64,000 bases of DNA, taken from the NCBI GenBank assembly GCA_013397865.1, contig VZTI01005310.1, positions 373,213 through 437,212 of the forward strand. Reading direction: 5' to 3'. The translations under genes and the position numbers were made by a program. Positions 24,001 through 36,000 of this stretch are shown here, one piece after another. Under the pieces are notes generated by a model. The model searched no databases. It was given only the letters and a program-made list of their open reading frames with translations, and was not told the origin of the DNA. Each line of letters opens with the position of its first letter. Position 1 is the first letter of the stretch. The DNA is from Struthidea cinerea. Its lineage: Eukaryota > Chordata > Aves > Passeriformes > Corcoracidae.

Positions 24001-27000
24001 CATCCCATGGGAGCCCTTGTGTAACCTTGGGAAAGCCTCCCCATTCCCATGGGCTGGGCTTGGGAAGTTGTTTTTCCTAAAGCAATCCAGGCTTTAGGAG
24101 ATTAAACCATGGAGCCCAGGATCTGATCCGGCCTCTGATGGGGACAGAGACAGGATTAGCCCAAAGATGATGAGGGCATGGCTGAAACCCTTCCCTGCTC
24201 CCAGTTCGGGAATCGGTTTGGTTTGGGCTGTTGGGGCAGGACAGAGTCTGCACAACCTTCGAGTGCCTGTCCCACTCCAAGGTAATCCCTTTTCAGAGGA
24301 AATCAGGGAAATCTTTCAGACTTTGATCAAGTGTGCATCAATTCCTTGTCCTCAGTGAGCAGGGGACACCCTCACTGGGGTTTGGTTCCTGGAACAGTCT
24401 GAGGTTGGAAGGGTTGGAAGCCTCTGGAGGGCAGAGGCTCTTCCTGCTTTTCTCCTGGCTCTCCACAAACACGAGTGAATATAAAACCCAACAGTTAAAG
24501 CATCCAGATTAGAAAGTTCGTGTCACACCCTCCTGCAGAGGCAGGTGATGTCATTTCTCAGCTGATTTAATGCTCATTTTTGAGATAACCCAGCTTAAAA
24601 ATGTTGAGTGTATTCCTTGTGTGGGGTCAGCCTGGACCAGCGAGTGCACAGGGTGTTAGAAGCCATAAACCACAGAATTCCGGGGAGTTCAGGGTTGGAA
24701 AGGACCTTAAAGATCCTCTCATTCCCTGGGCAGGGATAGTTCACCTGCAGCTCCTCAGAGGCTGGACTCTGCTGCCTAATGGTGGCTGTTAATTGATGCA
24801 TTTCCAGCTGCATAATCCTGTTAATTCTGGAGAGCTGACATCCCACATGCTCAGCACTCACTCTGGAGTTGATCTGAATGGCAGCATCCACCACCCAGGA
24901 GCGGGAACTTTTTCATACCAGTGACTCAGTGTCCGTATTTCCCAGTGTTGAACCATGAATTACTTTATTTTTTACGAAGTAGAAGAAGCAGCCTGCTATC
25001 TAAATCTTAATTATGCTGCTCGCAGTTTGTCAGACACAAATTCCTGGGAAGTTACCAGAATGTTTTTGCTCCAAACATCAAAAAGGCTTTGTTCCTCTGA
25101 AGAATTCATTCCTTGGGCAGTTCCTTGTTTTTTCAATAAAGCCTCTGTGTTTTGGCTGGATCTTGGCACCGGGGCCCATCTCAGGCTCCTCCGAGCGGGG
25201 CTGTCCTGCAGAAAGGCCATTCCTGAGTGCTGCAGCAGCAATCAAATCACTCTGGTTCCGTGCAGTGGGGTTTGGTGTGGGGCTGAGGGGTGGGATGAGC
25301 TGCAGCCTGGTTCCTGCAGCAGCCCTGAATGGGATCCTTTGTTCCCGGAGCAGCCCCGGCCCTCTGCCCTCAGAGGGTGGCAGGGGGAGCAGGACGTGGC
25401 ATTGGGACGGGGTTGTGTCTTGGCGCTGGGTGGGGCAGGGGGTTCTGAGCCAAGTCAGAGATAATGGATCTTGCAGGGGCTCTGTTTTCCAGGCCAATAA
25501 TTCACATTTCAAGTGCACTCACTGAGGGAAAGATTCCATTTCCTTCTGATTTGAGTTGCATAGAAATTGTGAGTGACAGTTCCTGCTTTGTTCTCTTTTC
25601 ATTTTGGGGCATTTTAGCTCAGCTTGGCTTTTAGGGCAGCCTTGAAAATGAGTTAATCTGTGGGAAAAATGAGTCTGGGAGTTAGCAGAAACATGGAATC
25701 ATGGAATGGTTGGGTTGGGAGAGACTTTACAGCTCATCCCATCCCACCCCTGCCACGGGCAGGGACACCTTCCCCTATCCCAGGCTGCTCCAGCCTGGCC
25801 TTGGACACTTCCAGGGATGGGGCAGCCACATCTCCTCCAGGAATTCCATCCCAGACCACCCTCAAAGGGAGGAATTCCTTCCTGATACCCCAATCTCACC
25901 CTGCCCTGTGGCAGTTTGAAGCCTTTCCCCCTGAAAATGCCCCATCTGCCCCTGGTTCCACTGAACCCCAGCTCAGGCTCCATGGGCTGCTCACAAACCT
26001 CTTTTAGATTGAGGCTTCTCCCCGGGCTCTTGCACAGAGTGAAGCTTTGTGGGTTTTTAAAGCGTGTTTGGGGTTTTTTATTTGCAATGGAATTGTACTT
26101 CTTGTTTTGCACCCCATGCATGATGTCAAGGCTCTGTTGTGTGTGAGAGCCGCTGCCGGTGTTCCATGGCTCGGGAATGTGTGCAGGACTGGCCTGGTGT
26201 TCCAGGGGCTGCCGGGTGTTCCATGGCTCGGGAATGTGTGCGGGACTGGCCTGGTGTTCCATGGCCTGCCGGGTGCTCCATGGCTCGGGAATGTGTGCGG
26301 GACTGGCCTGGTGGGTGTTCCATGGCTCGGGAATGTGTGCGGGACTGGCCCGGTGTCCCGGGGGCAGGGGCAGAGCCGAACCTGCTCCACAGGTCACCAT
26401 TCCAAGCCCTGGGGAGCCCAGGCTCTGCCAGGGTTCCTCTGCCACCCGTGCAGCCCCTGTTTGTGGGGCGACTCTGGAGCAGAGCATCCCCCGGGGCTGT
26501 GCAGTGCCCTCGCTGTTCCTCCTCCGTCCCTTCCGAGGAATCACCCTCTGCCCTGGAGCACAAGAACTGCTGCTTATCTTCACCTTCTGGCCCTGGCTGT
26601 GCCATAAAACCATCTGCTCATGGGATTATCTGCTGCCCTTTCCGATCCTGATGGATTCCATGGGCCGGGTGCACTTGGAAAACACATTCCTCACCCTTTG
26701 AACCAAACTGGAGCACGAAACCAAACACAACGAGACACTGCCTCCAGTTGTGCTCAAAGAAATGATCATTAAACAAACCCGGGCTCGTGTTTTCCACCTC
26801 AGCCTCTTTACTTGGATTAAATTTCCTCAATTTCAGTGCTGCTTTTCATCTGGGATGATAAAAGGAGCAGGATCAACACTCTGAAGTGAATTTCAAAGGA
26901 CAAAATCACAGCTGAGGTTTAGCTCGAAGCAAAAAGACAACTTCAGATATTGCTGCAAATTTGAATACAAAAGTCTCTGTATTATTTTTCCTTCTTCCTC

Positions 27001-30000
27001 TCTCGCGGCTCTGTCAGGATTTAAGCGGAGGGGTTCTGTTTTCCCATGCCCATGTTCGTGATGTGAAGCTTCCTTTTCCTTTCAAGTGGGAGAGAGGTCA
27101 CGGAGGGGGCTCAGCAGCACAAATCGTTGCAGATGGGATGGGTTTGGGACAGCGCTGACTTCCAGCAGCAGGAAGCATCGCTTGCAGCCAGCAGAGCTCC
27201 CAGGGAAAATATTCCAGCAATTTGTCTTTTCTAATCTTGTGCAGAACCATCAGGGAGGAGGTTCCACAGACAGTGACCCTCTGTTCTGGCTTAGGTCAGT
27301 CTGGCAAGGCAAGGAATGACAAAATTGACCTTTTTTTTTGGTTGGTTGGGTTTGTNNNNNNNNNNNNNNNNNNNNNNNNNNNNNNNNTTTTTGTTGTTGG
27401 TTTTTTTGATGTGGGAGTTCCTCCAGGCTGCACATGCTGCAGGTTGGGATGTGAGATGTGAAACCTGCCTGGTGGAGCAGGGAAGGGGAAGGGAAGAGCA
27501 GTGCAGGGTTTAGTTGCGCCCTGTGGCTGCTGTGATCTGTAGGAAGGGGAAGGGAACTGCTGGGTCCTCCCTGCTGCTCTTTGGGCTGAATTCACTCTGT
27601 GTTCCCAGCAGAAAGGCCGGGCCTGTGTCCACCCACCTTTCCCTGGGCAGCAATTTATGGGAAAATGCAGCCTGCTGTTTGTGTAATGAGTGATTGTCCC
27701 AGGAAAGCCCGGGGCATGCGGGAATGGCGCGCGGGAATCCCTGCGGTGTGACAGCCCTGCAGCACCACAGGGACCCGGGGACCAGTCCAGAGGGGAACTC
27801 GGGGATGCTCCAGGGCTGGAGCCCCTCTGGAGCCGGGCTGGGAGAGCTGGGAATGTTCACCTGGAGAAGGGAAGGCTCCAGGGAGAGCTCAGAGCCCCTG
27901 GCAGGGCCTAAAGGGGCTCCAGGAGAGCTGGAGAGGGACTGGGGACAAGGGATGGAGGGACAGGACACAGGGAATGGCTTCCCACTGCAAGAGGGCAGGG
28001 ATGGGTGGGATCTTGGGAAGGAATTCCTGGCTGTGAGGGTGGGGAGGGGCCGGGATGGAATTCCCAGAGGAGCTGTGGCTGCCCCTGGATCCCTGGAAGT
28101 GCCCAAGGCCAGGCTGGAGCAGCCTGGGACAGTGGGAGGTGTCCCTGGGCATGGCAGGGGTGACACTGGATGGGATTTAAGGTCCCTCCCTACCCAGACC
28201 ATTCCGTGCTTCACGTTCACGTTCAGCTTTGGCCAGGAACATTATCCAGATTTTCTGTTGGAATGTGAATGGAATTTTTACTTCAGTGCCAGTTCTGGGG
28301 TCTTTAAGGTGTCTGAGCTGCACACCCAGCTCAGCAATCAGCCTTTAAAATCCTGATTTACGGCTCCTTTGTGGGGAGGGAGAGGAGAGCGGGTGTGGAA
28401 GCAGCACTTAGGAGCAGAAATCCAGTAAAATTCCTGTAATCCAGTGGAAATCATGGATTCAGTGCACTGTCCGTGTGTCTGTGGCATAAACTGGGGCTAC
28501 TGGGAGCGAACCCTGCCCTGCAGCACAGGAAGATGTCCGTGCCTGGGATCAGGGATCCTGCAGGGATTCACATCTCTGCCCTGCTTGCTGGGATATTTTT
28601 AGCCACAATATTTTGAAGAAAGCTCCGATCTGGGAGAGAATTTCCGGCGTGGTGCAACCCCCAGGCTGTGCTGGAGCCCAGCCAGGAGCAAAGCACCTCA
28701 TCCCCACAGAAATGGGAGGCATTTCATGGGAATTTCCTGGCAGAAGAGCTCTGCTATTTATTTATTTATTTATTTATTTATTTATCTATTTATCTATTTA
28801 TTCATTTATTTCATTTCCAGTCCAGAGCTCCTCAAACACAAACCTTGGGAAGTCTGAAGAATTCCCCCCTGAAAATGTTTGGGTGATTTTTTTGCTTTCT
28901 TAAAAGCAAATGTGGTTATTCACCGATAAATTTGCTCAGGGAACAGCTTTGGATACGTAAATATGGGAATTTTGTGTGTGGGAAGATTTCATTGCAGCAT
29001 TTAGGATGTGATTTGTTCTTAAATCAGTGTTTTAAATAAATCAGCTGGTCTGGGTTTGGTCTGCTCTGATCAATTCCTGAAACCACAGCCAAGCATTTCG
29101 CTGGTTTTATGTCTTTTTGCTCAGTTTGAAAGCAAATTCAGTTTCAGCTTTCTGATCTGGTCCCCGCGGAGGGCTCTGCTCTGCCCAGAGAAACTCCAGC
29201 AAGTCCCAGGGAAAAGGCCCTTCAGGAGTGTGGGCTCCTCCACTTCATCCTATTCCCCCTGGAAATCCCATAAGCATCCAGCTTAGCTTTGTCTTTGGGA
29301 GGGATTAAATTTGCCAAGAATCCCAGGTTTTGGTGTTAACGTTGGTTCTTGGCTGGGCAGAGCCTTTAGCAGCAAGAAGTGTGATTTGGGTTTGAAATGA
29401 GGGTGTTTTAGTCTGGAACTGGGTGGGTTTTGATGTCCCGTTTCCGATGGTTTCTGATGCTGGAGTTACTCCTGTGAAACACAAGAAATGGTAATTACGG
29501 AACTGATCTGCCCAAGGTGGGGGTGACCTCTGTGGGCAGGTTTTTGGCAAAGTGGGGATGTGCAGCTGCTCCAGAAGGTGTCACAGGCCTGGCTGGAAGG
29601 TAACAACCCACCTTCGTTGTCTGTTAATAATATTTCTTCATGATAAAATCTGGAAATGGGCAATAACAATAGATGTAAACCATGTCCTTTCCGCCTGTAT
29701 TCCACACCCAGGGTGACTTAATCACTTCATTCCTTTTCCCAAACCCTCCCCTGCCTCTGCAGAGCCCATTCCCAAACCTGATTCCTTCATGGCTCTGTTT
29801 TTCCCCTTTTTCTCCCCATTTTTCAGCCATCTACAACTACGAGGCCGCGCAGGACGTGGAGCTGTCCCTGCAGGTGGGGGACACCGTTCACATCCTGGAG
29901 ATGTACGAAGGTAGGTGCAGCTCTCAGGGGGGGTTGAGAGGAAAATAGGAACAAACCAAGATTATTTTTCACGTTTTAGGTCTGTATTTTCAACTTCTGA

Positions 30001-33000
30001 TACACCCCAAAGCACAGATTTGGCGTGTAGTGGTTGCTGCCGCCCCTTAATTTTTAAGAGAGTGTTAAAAATGCGGAAATGCAGAGGATTTCTCATCTCT
30101 GCGCCGTTCCAGGCAGAGTTCATCGAGGTGAGGTTTCACCAGTATCTCAAGGCAGCACTAAAAGAGACAGAAAGATTTAATTCTGGCTGTTCACTGCTGT
30201 TTCCAGCCCACACCTCTTTGCTTTGGCTCCTCCTTGGGCCACGCCAGGCACTTGTGCTCATGGGGTGAACTGATCGCGCTGGAAAATAAGAATAATAATA
30301 ATTTTTTAAAAAAATCTTTTAACCTGAGTTAGTTTTTGATCTCAGTGGATGACAGAAAAGGAGAGGGAAGGGCTGATGGTTTCAAAAGTTGTGTTGTTTT
30401 TAGCTGTAATATCACAAACTGGCACTCAGTGTTCTTAAAAAGCTCCGGTTATGGGGCTTCCATGCCCTTTTTAGGCTCTTTTTCCAATCCTTTACTGGGC
30501 CATTTTTCATAATACCTTCATGTAAACCACAAAGAAAACAGAATTCTTATTTTAAAGATTAAAATGGCACTTGAGTGTTTCAAATCTCCGTATCAAATTT
30601 GAGTCTTTGACAAAGCTTTCAATCGTAGGGCTGGAACAGAGCCATTTAATCACTTTAAGGAATGTTCTGGTCACTCCTTCCCTCTCCAAAACTTAAATAT
30701 AAAATACAAATCCAATTATTTTCACAAGCAGCATCGATTTGAAGGAAGATTCCGTGCCCAGGATCAGTGCTGGGAACAGGGAGCTGCTTCTTTAGCAATT
30801 TGTTCTTGGCCAGTTGTTCCCTTTCCATCCTCTGGGCCTGGCAGCAGCTCCCAGTCCAGGCAGATTCTGTTGTGGTTTTACCCTGTGGTAGGGGGAGAGG
30901 GGGAAAAGGGAAATATCCCTGTGGAAAGCGCTGATTTATGCCCTGGTTCTGCAAAAAGACCCAGGGGAGAGGATGGAAAACGCCCTTGGGAAGAGGAGGC
31001 ATCTTGTACTTCCCAAAATCTGGGGGGATTTACTTCTTTCTCCCTATATTTTATTTTTTTGTCACTGTTTAACCCTGTTTCTTGTGTCAGCTCGGCAGAG
31101 ACAGGAATAGGGAATGAGGACATAAATGGTATTCCGTTTTTTGGGGGTTTTTTGGCCTGAAATATCCCAGTGTGGAGCTTTGTCAGGAGAAAATTGCCTG
31201 TGGACAGTTTGGGAAAGACGTGAATGTTTTCATCTGTGAGGGGGAAAGTGATTGTTCTCTTGTGCTGAGCCATCAGTGGGGAACAGAAAGCTGTGACCGA
31301 GGCACCTCAGAATTCCTGCAGGCCACCAAAAATCCCTTTTCCCAGAAGGAGCAGCCAGAAATCCGGGCCAGACAGTCGTGAGTGGACAGGAGAAGATGCA
31401 CAGATGGTGGCTCTGCTGTGGGTCTGCTCTATTTCCCCATAAATTCACCTCAAACCCTCGCACCTCTGACATTCTGCCTGCCTGGGAGGAACTTCTCGCG
31501 TCTTCCCCAGTCTCTTTTTTGGGATATCGGCTCTCAGCTGTGTTCCCAGCTCTCTGTGGGTCTGTTTTTGAGGAGAAATGTTCTCACAAGAGGTTTTTTC
31601 TGCTCCTTTTCATTCTAATGCTGCCTGCTCACCAATAGAGCTGATAAAAACGGGTTTTGTTCCTCTAATCAGCTCTTATCTGGATACACAAACCTCGACT
31701 TAGGAAAAGTTTCCATGTCACCAGGGCGGTGGCTCTGTGGGAGGAGCGGCTGGAGATGCCCTGTGGAGTCATTTTTTGGGGGGCTGGGAGAAGCCCTATG
31801 AAGTCATTTTGGGGGCTGGGACGTGCCCTATAAAGTGAATTTTTGACAGGCTGGGAGATGCCCTGTGGAGTCATTTTTTGGGGGGCTGGGAGAAGCCCTA
31901 TGAAGTCATTTTGGGGGCTGGGACGTGCCCTATAAAGTGAATTTTTGACGGGCTGGGAGATGCCCTGTGGAGCCATTTTTTGGGGGCTGGAAGATGCCCT
32001 GTGGAGCCATTGTCTGGGTTTGGGATGTGCCCTGTGGAGCCTTTTTTGGGTTTGGGAAGTGCCCTGTGGAGCCATTTTTTGGGGCTGGGAGACGCCCTGT
32101 GGAGCCGTTTTTTGGGTCACTGTGAGTTACCCCTGGCTGAGGGCATTCCGTAGGCTGTCAGTGACATTCCGAAGGGAATCCCGGGGAGTTTTAGGGTTGT
32201 CCAGGGGCTCTCATGTAGCGGTAGCGGCCCCTGGGAACACCTTGGCGTTCCTCCCCAGCTCAGGGTGCTCAGGAGCACCTCCCGCCCGTCCCCCACAGCG
32301 TCCCCAGGGCCGTTCCTTCCCGGCCCTGCGGAACATTCCTGCCTTTCCCCGTTCGCAGCAGCAGCAGCAGCGGGTTTCTCAGCCGGGTGTCTCCGGTGGA
32401 GCTCTTTGTGCTCGGGGATGTGGCTCTGCGGGGATCCAGGCGCCGGCGTGTTCCCTGCGGGGAGGCAGAGTCCGGGGTTCTGCTGGGGTTTGCTGTTCGC
32501 AGTGGACGGTACCGGGCCCCCGGGGCTGGAGACACGACACTGACGGGGCCCAGCTGCTGCAGGAGCTGGCTGAGAGGCTGAGGCAACAGAGGGAATTCCG
32601 GGTGCGCCTTGGGGCGGCTCAGGGCTGCACAAACTTCTCCTGAGGTGGCTCCCACACCCTCAGGGCAGTCCCTGCAGTCAGGAGCTGCTGCTGGGCTGCC
32701 CCCAGTGCCAGGGAACCCCTCTGGACTGCGCAGTCCCCGCTCGGGTGTGCTGCCGCTGCTGCGCGGAGCGGGAGGCCTCTGGCAAAGGCTGGGATCACAA
32801 AATATCCTGAGGGGAAGGGACCCACAGGGACCATCCAGGCCCAGCCCCGGCCCTGCACACACACCCCAAAATCCCACCCAGATTTGGGGCGAGGCTCTGG
32901 CACTGCCCTTCTGTCAGTAAAGCTCTGATTTCCCCTGTTCTGAGCACATTTTGCCTCATGTTTTCCAAGCCCCAGTTGGGCTGATGCAGTTGGGGTGGTG

Positions 33001-36000
33001 AGTGCACCAAAGGAAATAAGGGGGTGATGATAACCCAGGGGGTGATAACCCAGGGACTGATTCATTTTTCTTCCCTGCAGCTCCCCTGTGCCAGGGATTC
33101 ATCAGGGGGTGACATCTCTGGACATGCAGCTCCAGCTTGGACAAAGGACATAGGGAAGGACAGAGGGAAGCCACAGGCTGAGGCGTTTGAACTGAAGGTT
33201 CCAAATATTCCCAGCACAAGCTGATGTCCACGGAATCATGGAATGGTTTGGGTTGGAAGGGACATTAAAATCATCCAGTGCCCCCCCCTCCCAGGGGGCA
33301 CCTTCCCCTATCCCAGGTTGCTCCAGTGTGGCTTTGGACACTTCCAGGGATGGAAACCCTTCCGCAATCTGTGTAGGGACACCGGAGAGCTCTCAGGTCT
33401 TTTCTTGGATCCCTTTCCCTTTAAAGCAGCTACAGCCAAACCCTCTGCAGAGCCCAGGGCTGTTCGTTCAGGTCCCACACTGCGGAGCGAGGTTTTATTT
33501 TCCTCTCCTGTCTGTGTCTGCAGAAGGGCACGAGGTCTTTGTACAAAATTTCTCCTTCCCCTGATAACAAGACACGCAGTGCCTGCTCCTCTGCCTGCCA
33601 AGGATTCAGCGCTCTGCACATGCTGCAGAATCCAAGAAAAGAAGGGAAACTTGCTGTCTCCAGGACTTTGGAGGCTGCTCCAGCGCAGGGAGTCTGTCCT
33701 TGAGCAGGGAGCTGGGAGGACACTTGGCTGTTGAGGGGAATCTCTCCTAATCCGCAGGATTTATCATTATTATTATTATTAACTGTAGTATTTCAGGGAA
33801 GCTGTGGGAAAAGCCGTGCTGTGGGTGGAAGGAATGTGTGCTCACTGACCCCTGGCAGCATCTGCCCCTGCTGAAAAGGAGTTTACCTTGAATTTGTTCC
33901 TGGTTTCAGCCATCACCGTGCAGGGTGAAGCAATGCCCTGAGTGTGCTGTGGGACGGGACAGGCCCCGAGGAGGAGGAACAAGGACCCTGTGGTCCAGCA
34001 CGTGACCTGGGCTTGCATCACCGGGGAGAACTTATCATCATTTGAGTGTTTTCCTTAGATTTTCCTTTCCCATACTGCGTAAAATCCATGTAATGAAAGG
34101 TAAAGTTGAGGACCTGATCCATTTAAAAAAACCCAACAAAACAACAACCCCAGACTTTTCAATACCACTTTGCAAGTCTGCTTTTTTGTGTGTTTTCAGT
34201 CACATTTCAGTCTGAATGTTGTAGCAGCTGAAATTTTCCATGTCATCATCAACTGAAAAACCTTTGTCCATTTTTAGCCCATCTCTGCTTGGGGAAAACA
34301 CTCAAACACTTAAACATTCTCTCATTCCTCTGAAGATCTAAGCAGATTTGGGTTTTTTTTTTTTTTAAGAAGAAATCATGTAATTAATTGACCACTGCCC
34401 AAAGATTGATGTTCCTGTTAAAGTGATGGATAAAGTTATTGAAAATGGGAGCAGAATTCTGATAAAAGTCGCACGAGGTGCTTGCAGAAACAGCTTTGCA
34501 TAATCAGGCCCAACGTGCTTTTATGCAATGATTGCAAAATATTTTACAGGAATGGGGGCAATGCCAAGGGGCCCTCTGAAGCAGGAGGAAGTTGTGCTGT
34601 CGAAGGGCTGAATGCGTCAAATGGGATTGGAATCACTCCTGCTAAATTCCATGAGCTCTGTGTCCCACCCTGAGTAATTTGTGCTTTCCCGTTCAATTAA
34701 TGACAACTTGGATAAAAATAGAACCTAAATCTGCTCATCCCTAATCCAGGACCTCATCCGTTGCTCCATGAGCAATGGGTAATCTTGTTTTCCTCCTGGG
34801 GAAATAAATGGAATTTCTTCTTTCCTCTGAACTTACTGCTGGATTATTGGAGGTTGTGTGGTTGAGGTTCCTCTTCATTGCTACGGAAAGGGACAGAACT
34901 GCACTTCAGAAAACAAATAAATGGCGAAACATAACCACATGCACATAAGGATCCTCAATAAAATACGAATTAAACCATCCTAAGATCTAATTGGTGGTCG
35001 AGGAGTGTCAGATCCATGGTTCTTTATGGAAACTTCTTTGATAAATACGGGAATATGGGGGGGGAACAACAACAAAACCACAAAACAAGATTAAAAACAA
35101 ACCCAAAGAGAGCAGCCTCCCCTCCTCTCTGCTTTGCCTGATTATTCCCTTAAACCCCTTTGCCTTCTTGATGCTGCCACTCAGCTGGACGTAATCTCCT
35201 TGGAGGGGCTTTAATGTCCCTCCCAACCCAACCATTCCATGGAAATCCTGGTTAAACCCCAGGTGCCGAAGAGAGCAGAAATGTTCTCTCAGTGGCATCT
35301 GCCCCTGAGGCCTGGGCATCACAATTATTACTTTTATCTTAGAGTTTTTAGCTCTTGCTGAGGTAACATTGATAAACAGGATTCGTGCCAGGGCAGGGAG
35401 CTCAGCTCCTGCAAGCAGAGGTGTCTTCACAGGAGTGGGTCCCAAGTGAGAAGATGGATAAATTTGATGCTGTAGAAAGGTGGTGAGAATTACAATTTGT
35501 ATTTAATAGCTGTCAGCAGGGAATAATTAAATATAAATATCTGTGTTTGCTTTGCCAGGCTGGTACCGAGGATACACACTGCGAAATAAATCCAAGAAGG
35601 TACGACCTCACTTTTGGGTGACTCTAAATTTGAATTTCACACCTTTCCAGACCCCGTCTGGTGCTGAAAACTGCTGTGTTTCTTGCCTTAACATCACGCA
35701 GGACTCCTGGGCACCGTGTCCTTTCCTCAGGGACAGAAATAAATGGCCTTGAGCTGAAGGTTCAGAGCCATGAGTTGGGTATTCCTCTGCTGGAAGCACA
35801 AGGAATGCAGTTGGAACTTCCAAAATTAACTGTTCCCATCTCCATGCACGAGTTTATTGCTTTATTATGATGCTCTTGGACCTGTGCATGTCCAGCATTA
35901 GTTATATTTAATGGGAATATCAGAGTTTTGACTGGAAAATATTCCAGAATTACACATCCCCGGGTCTGAGCCAAGCTGCTCGAAAAGCTGCTTGGGCTGG

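Larger units (their letters stand above)
15049..29826 (+). other. DOCK5: DOCK5 intron 1 (14.8 kb)
   Basis: The largest intron in the window. It begins with a long pyrimidine tract and holds CR1 fragments in both orientations, a 57-bp minisatellite, a short (CCT)n at 22038-22055, a 32-N gap and a (TTTA)n repeat. No alternative exon could be supported. Stretches without named repeats (for example 19130-23000 and 26370-27300) show nothing recognisable. Confidence 0.9.
29911..35558 (+). other. DOCK5: DOCK5 intron 2 (5.6 kb)
   Basis: It holds a nested minisatellite (31755-32120), two reverse CR1 ends, a small forward CR1 end, an ATT triplet run at 33764-33781 and an 18-T run near 34350. The remainder shows nothing recognisable. 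Confidence 0.9.

Noticed and set aside
25699..26613. 304-codon minus-strand frame
   Set aside because: It consists of a CR1 3' end plus the 57-bp minisatellite, whose unit lengths are multiples of three and so keep frames open.
31665..32120. 151-codon minus-strand frame with repeated PQG and TQK text
   Set aside because: It is a translation of the intron 2 minisatellite.
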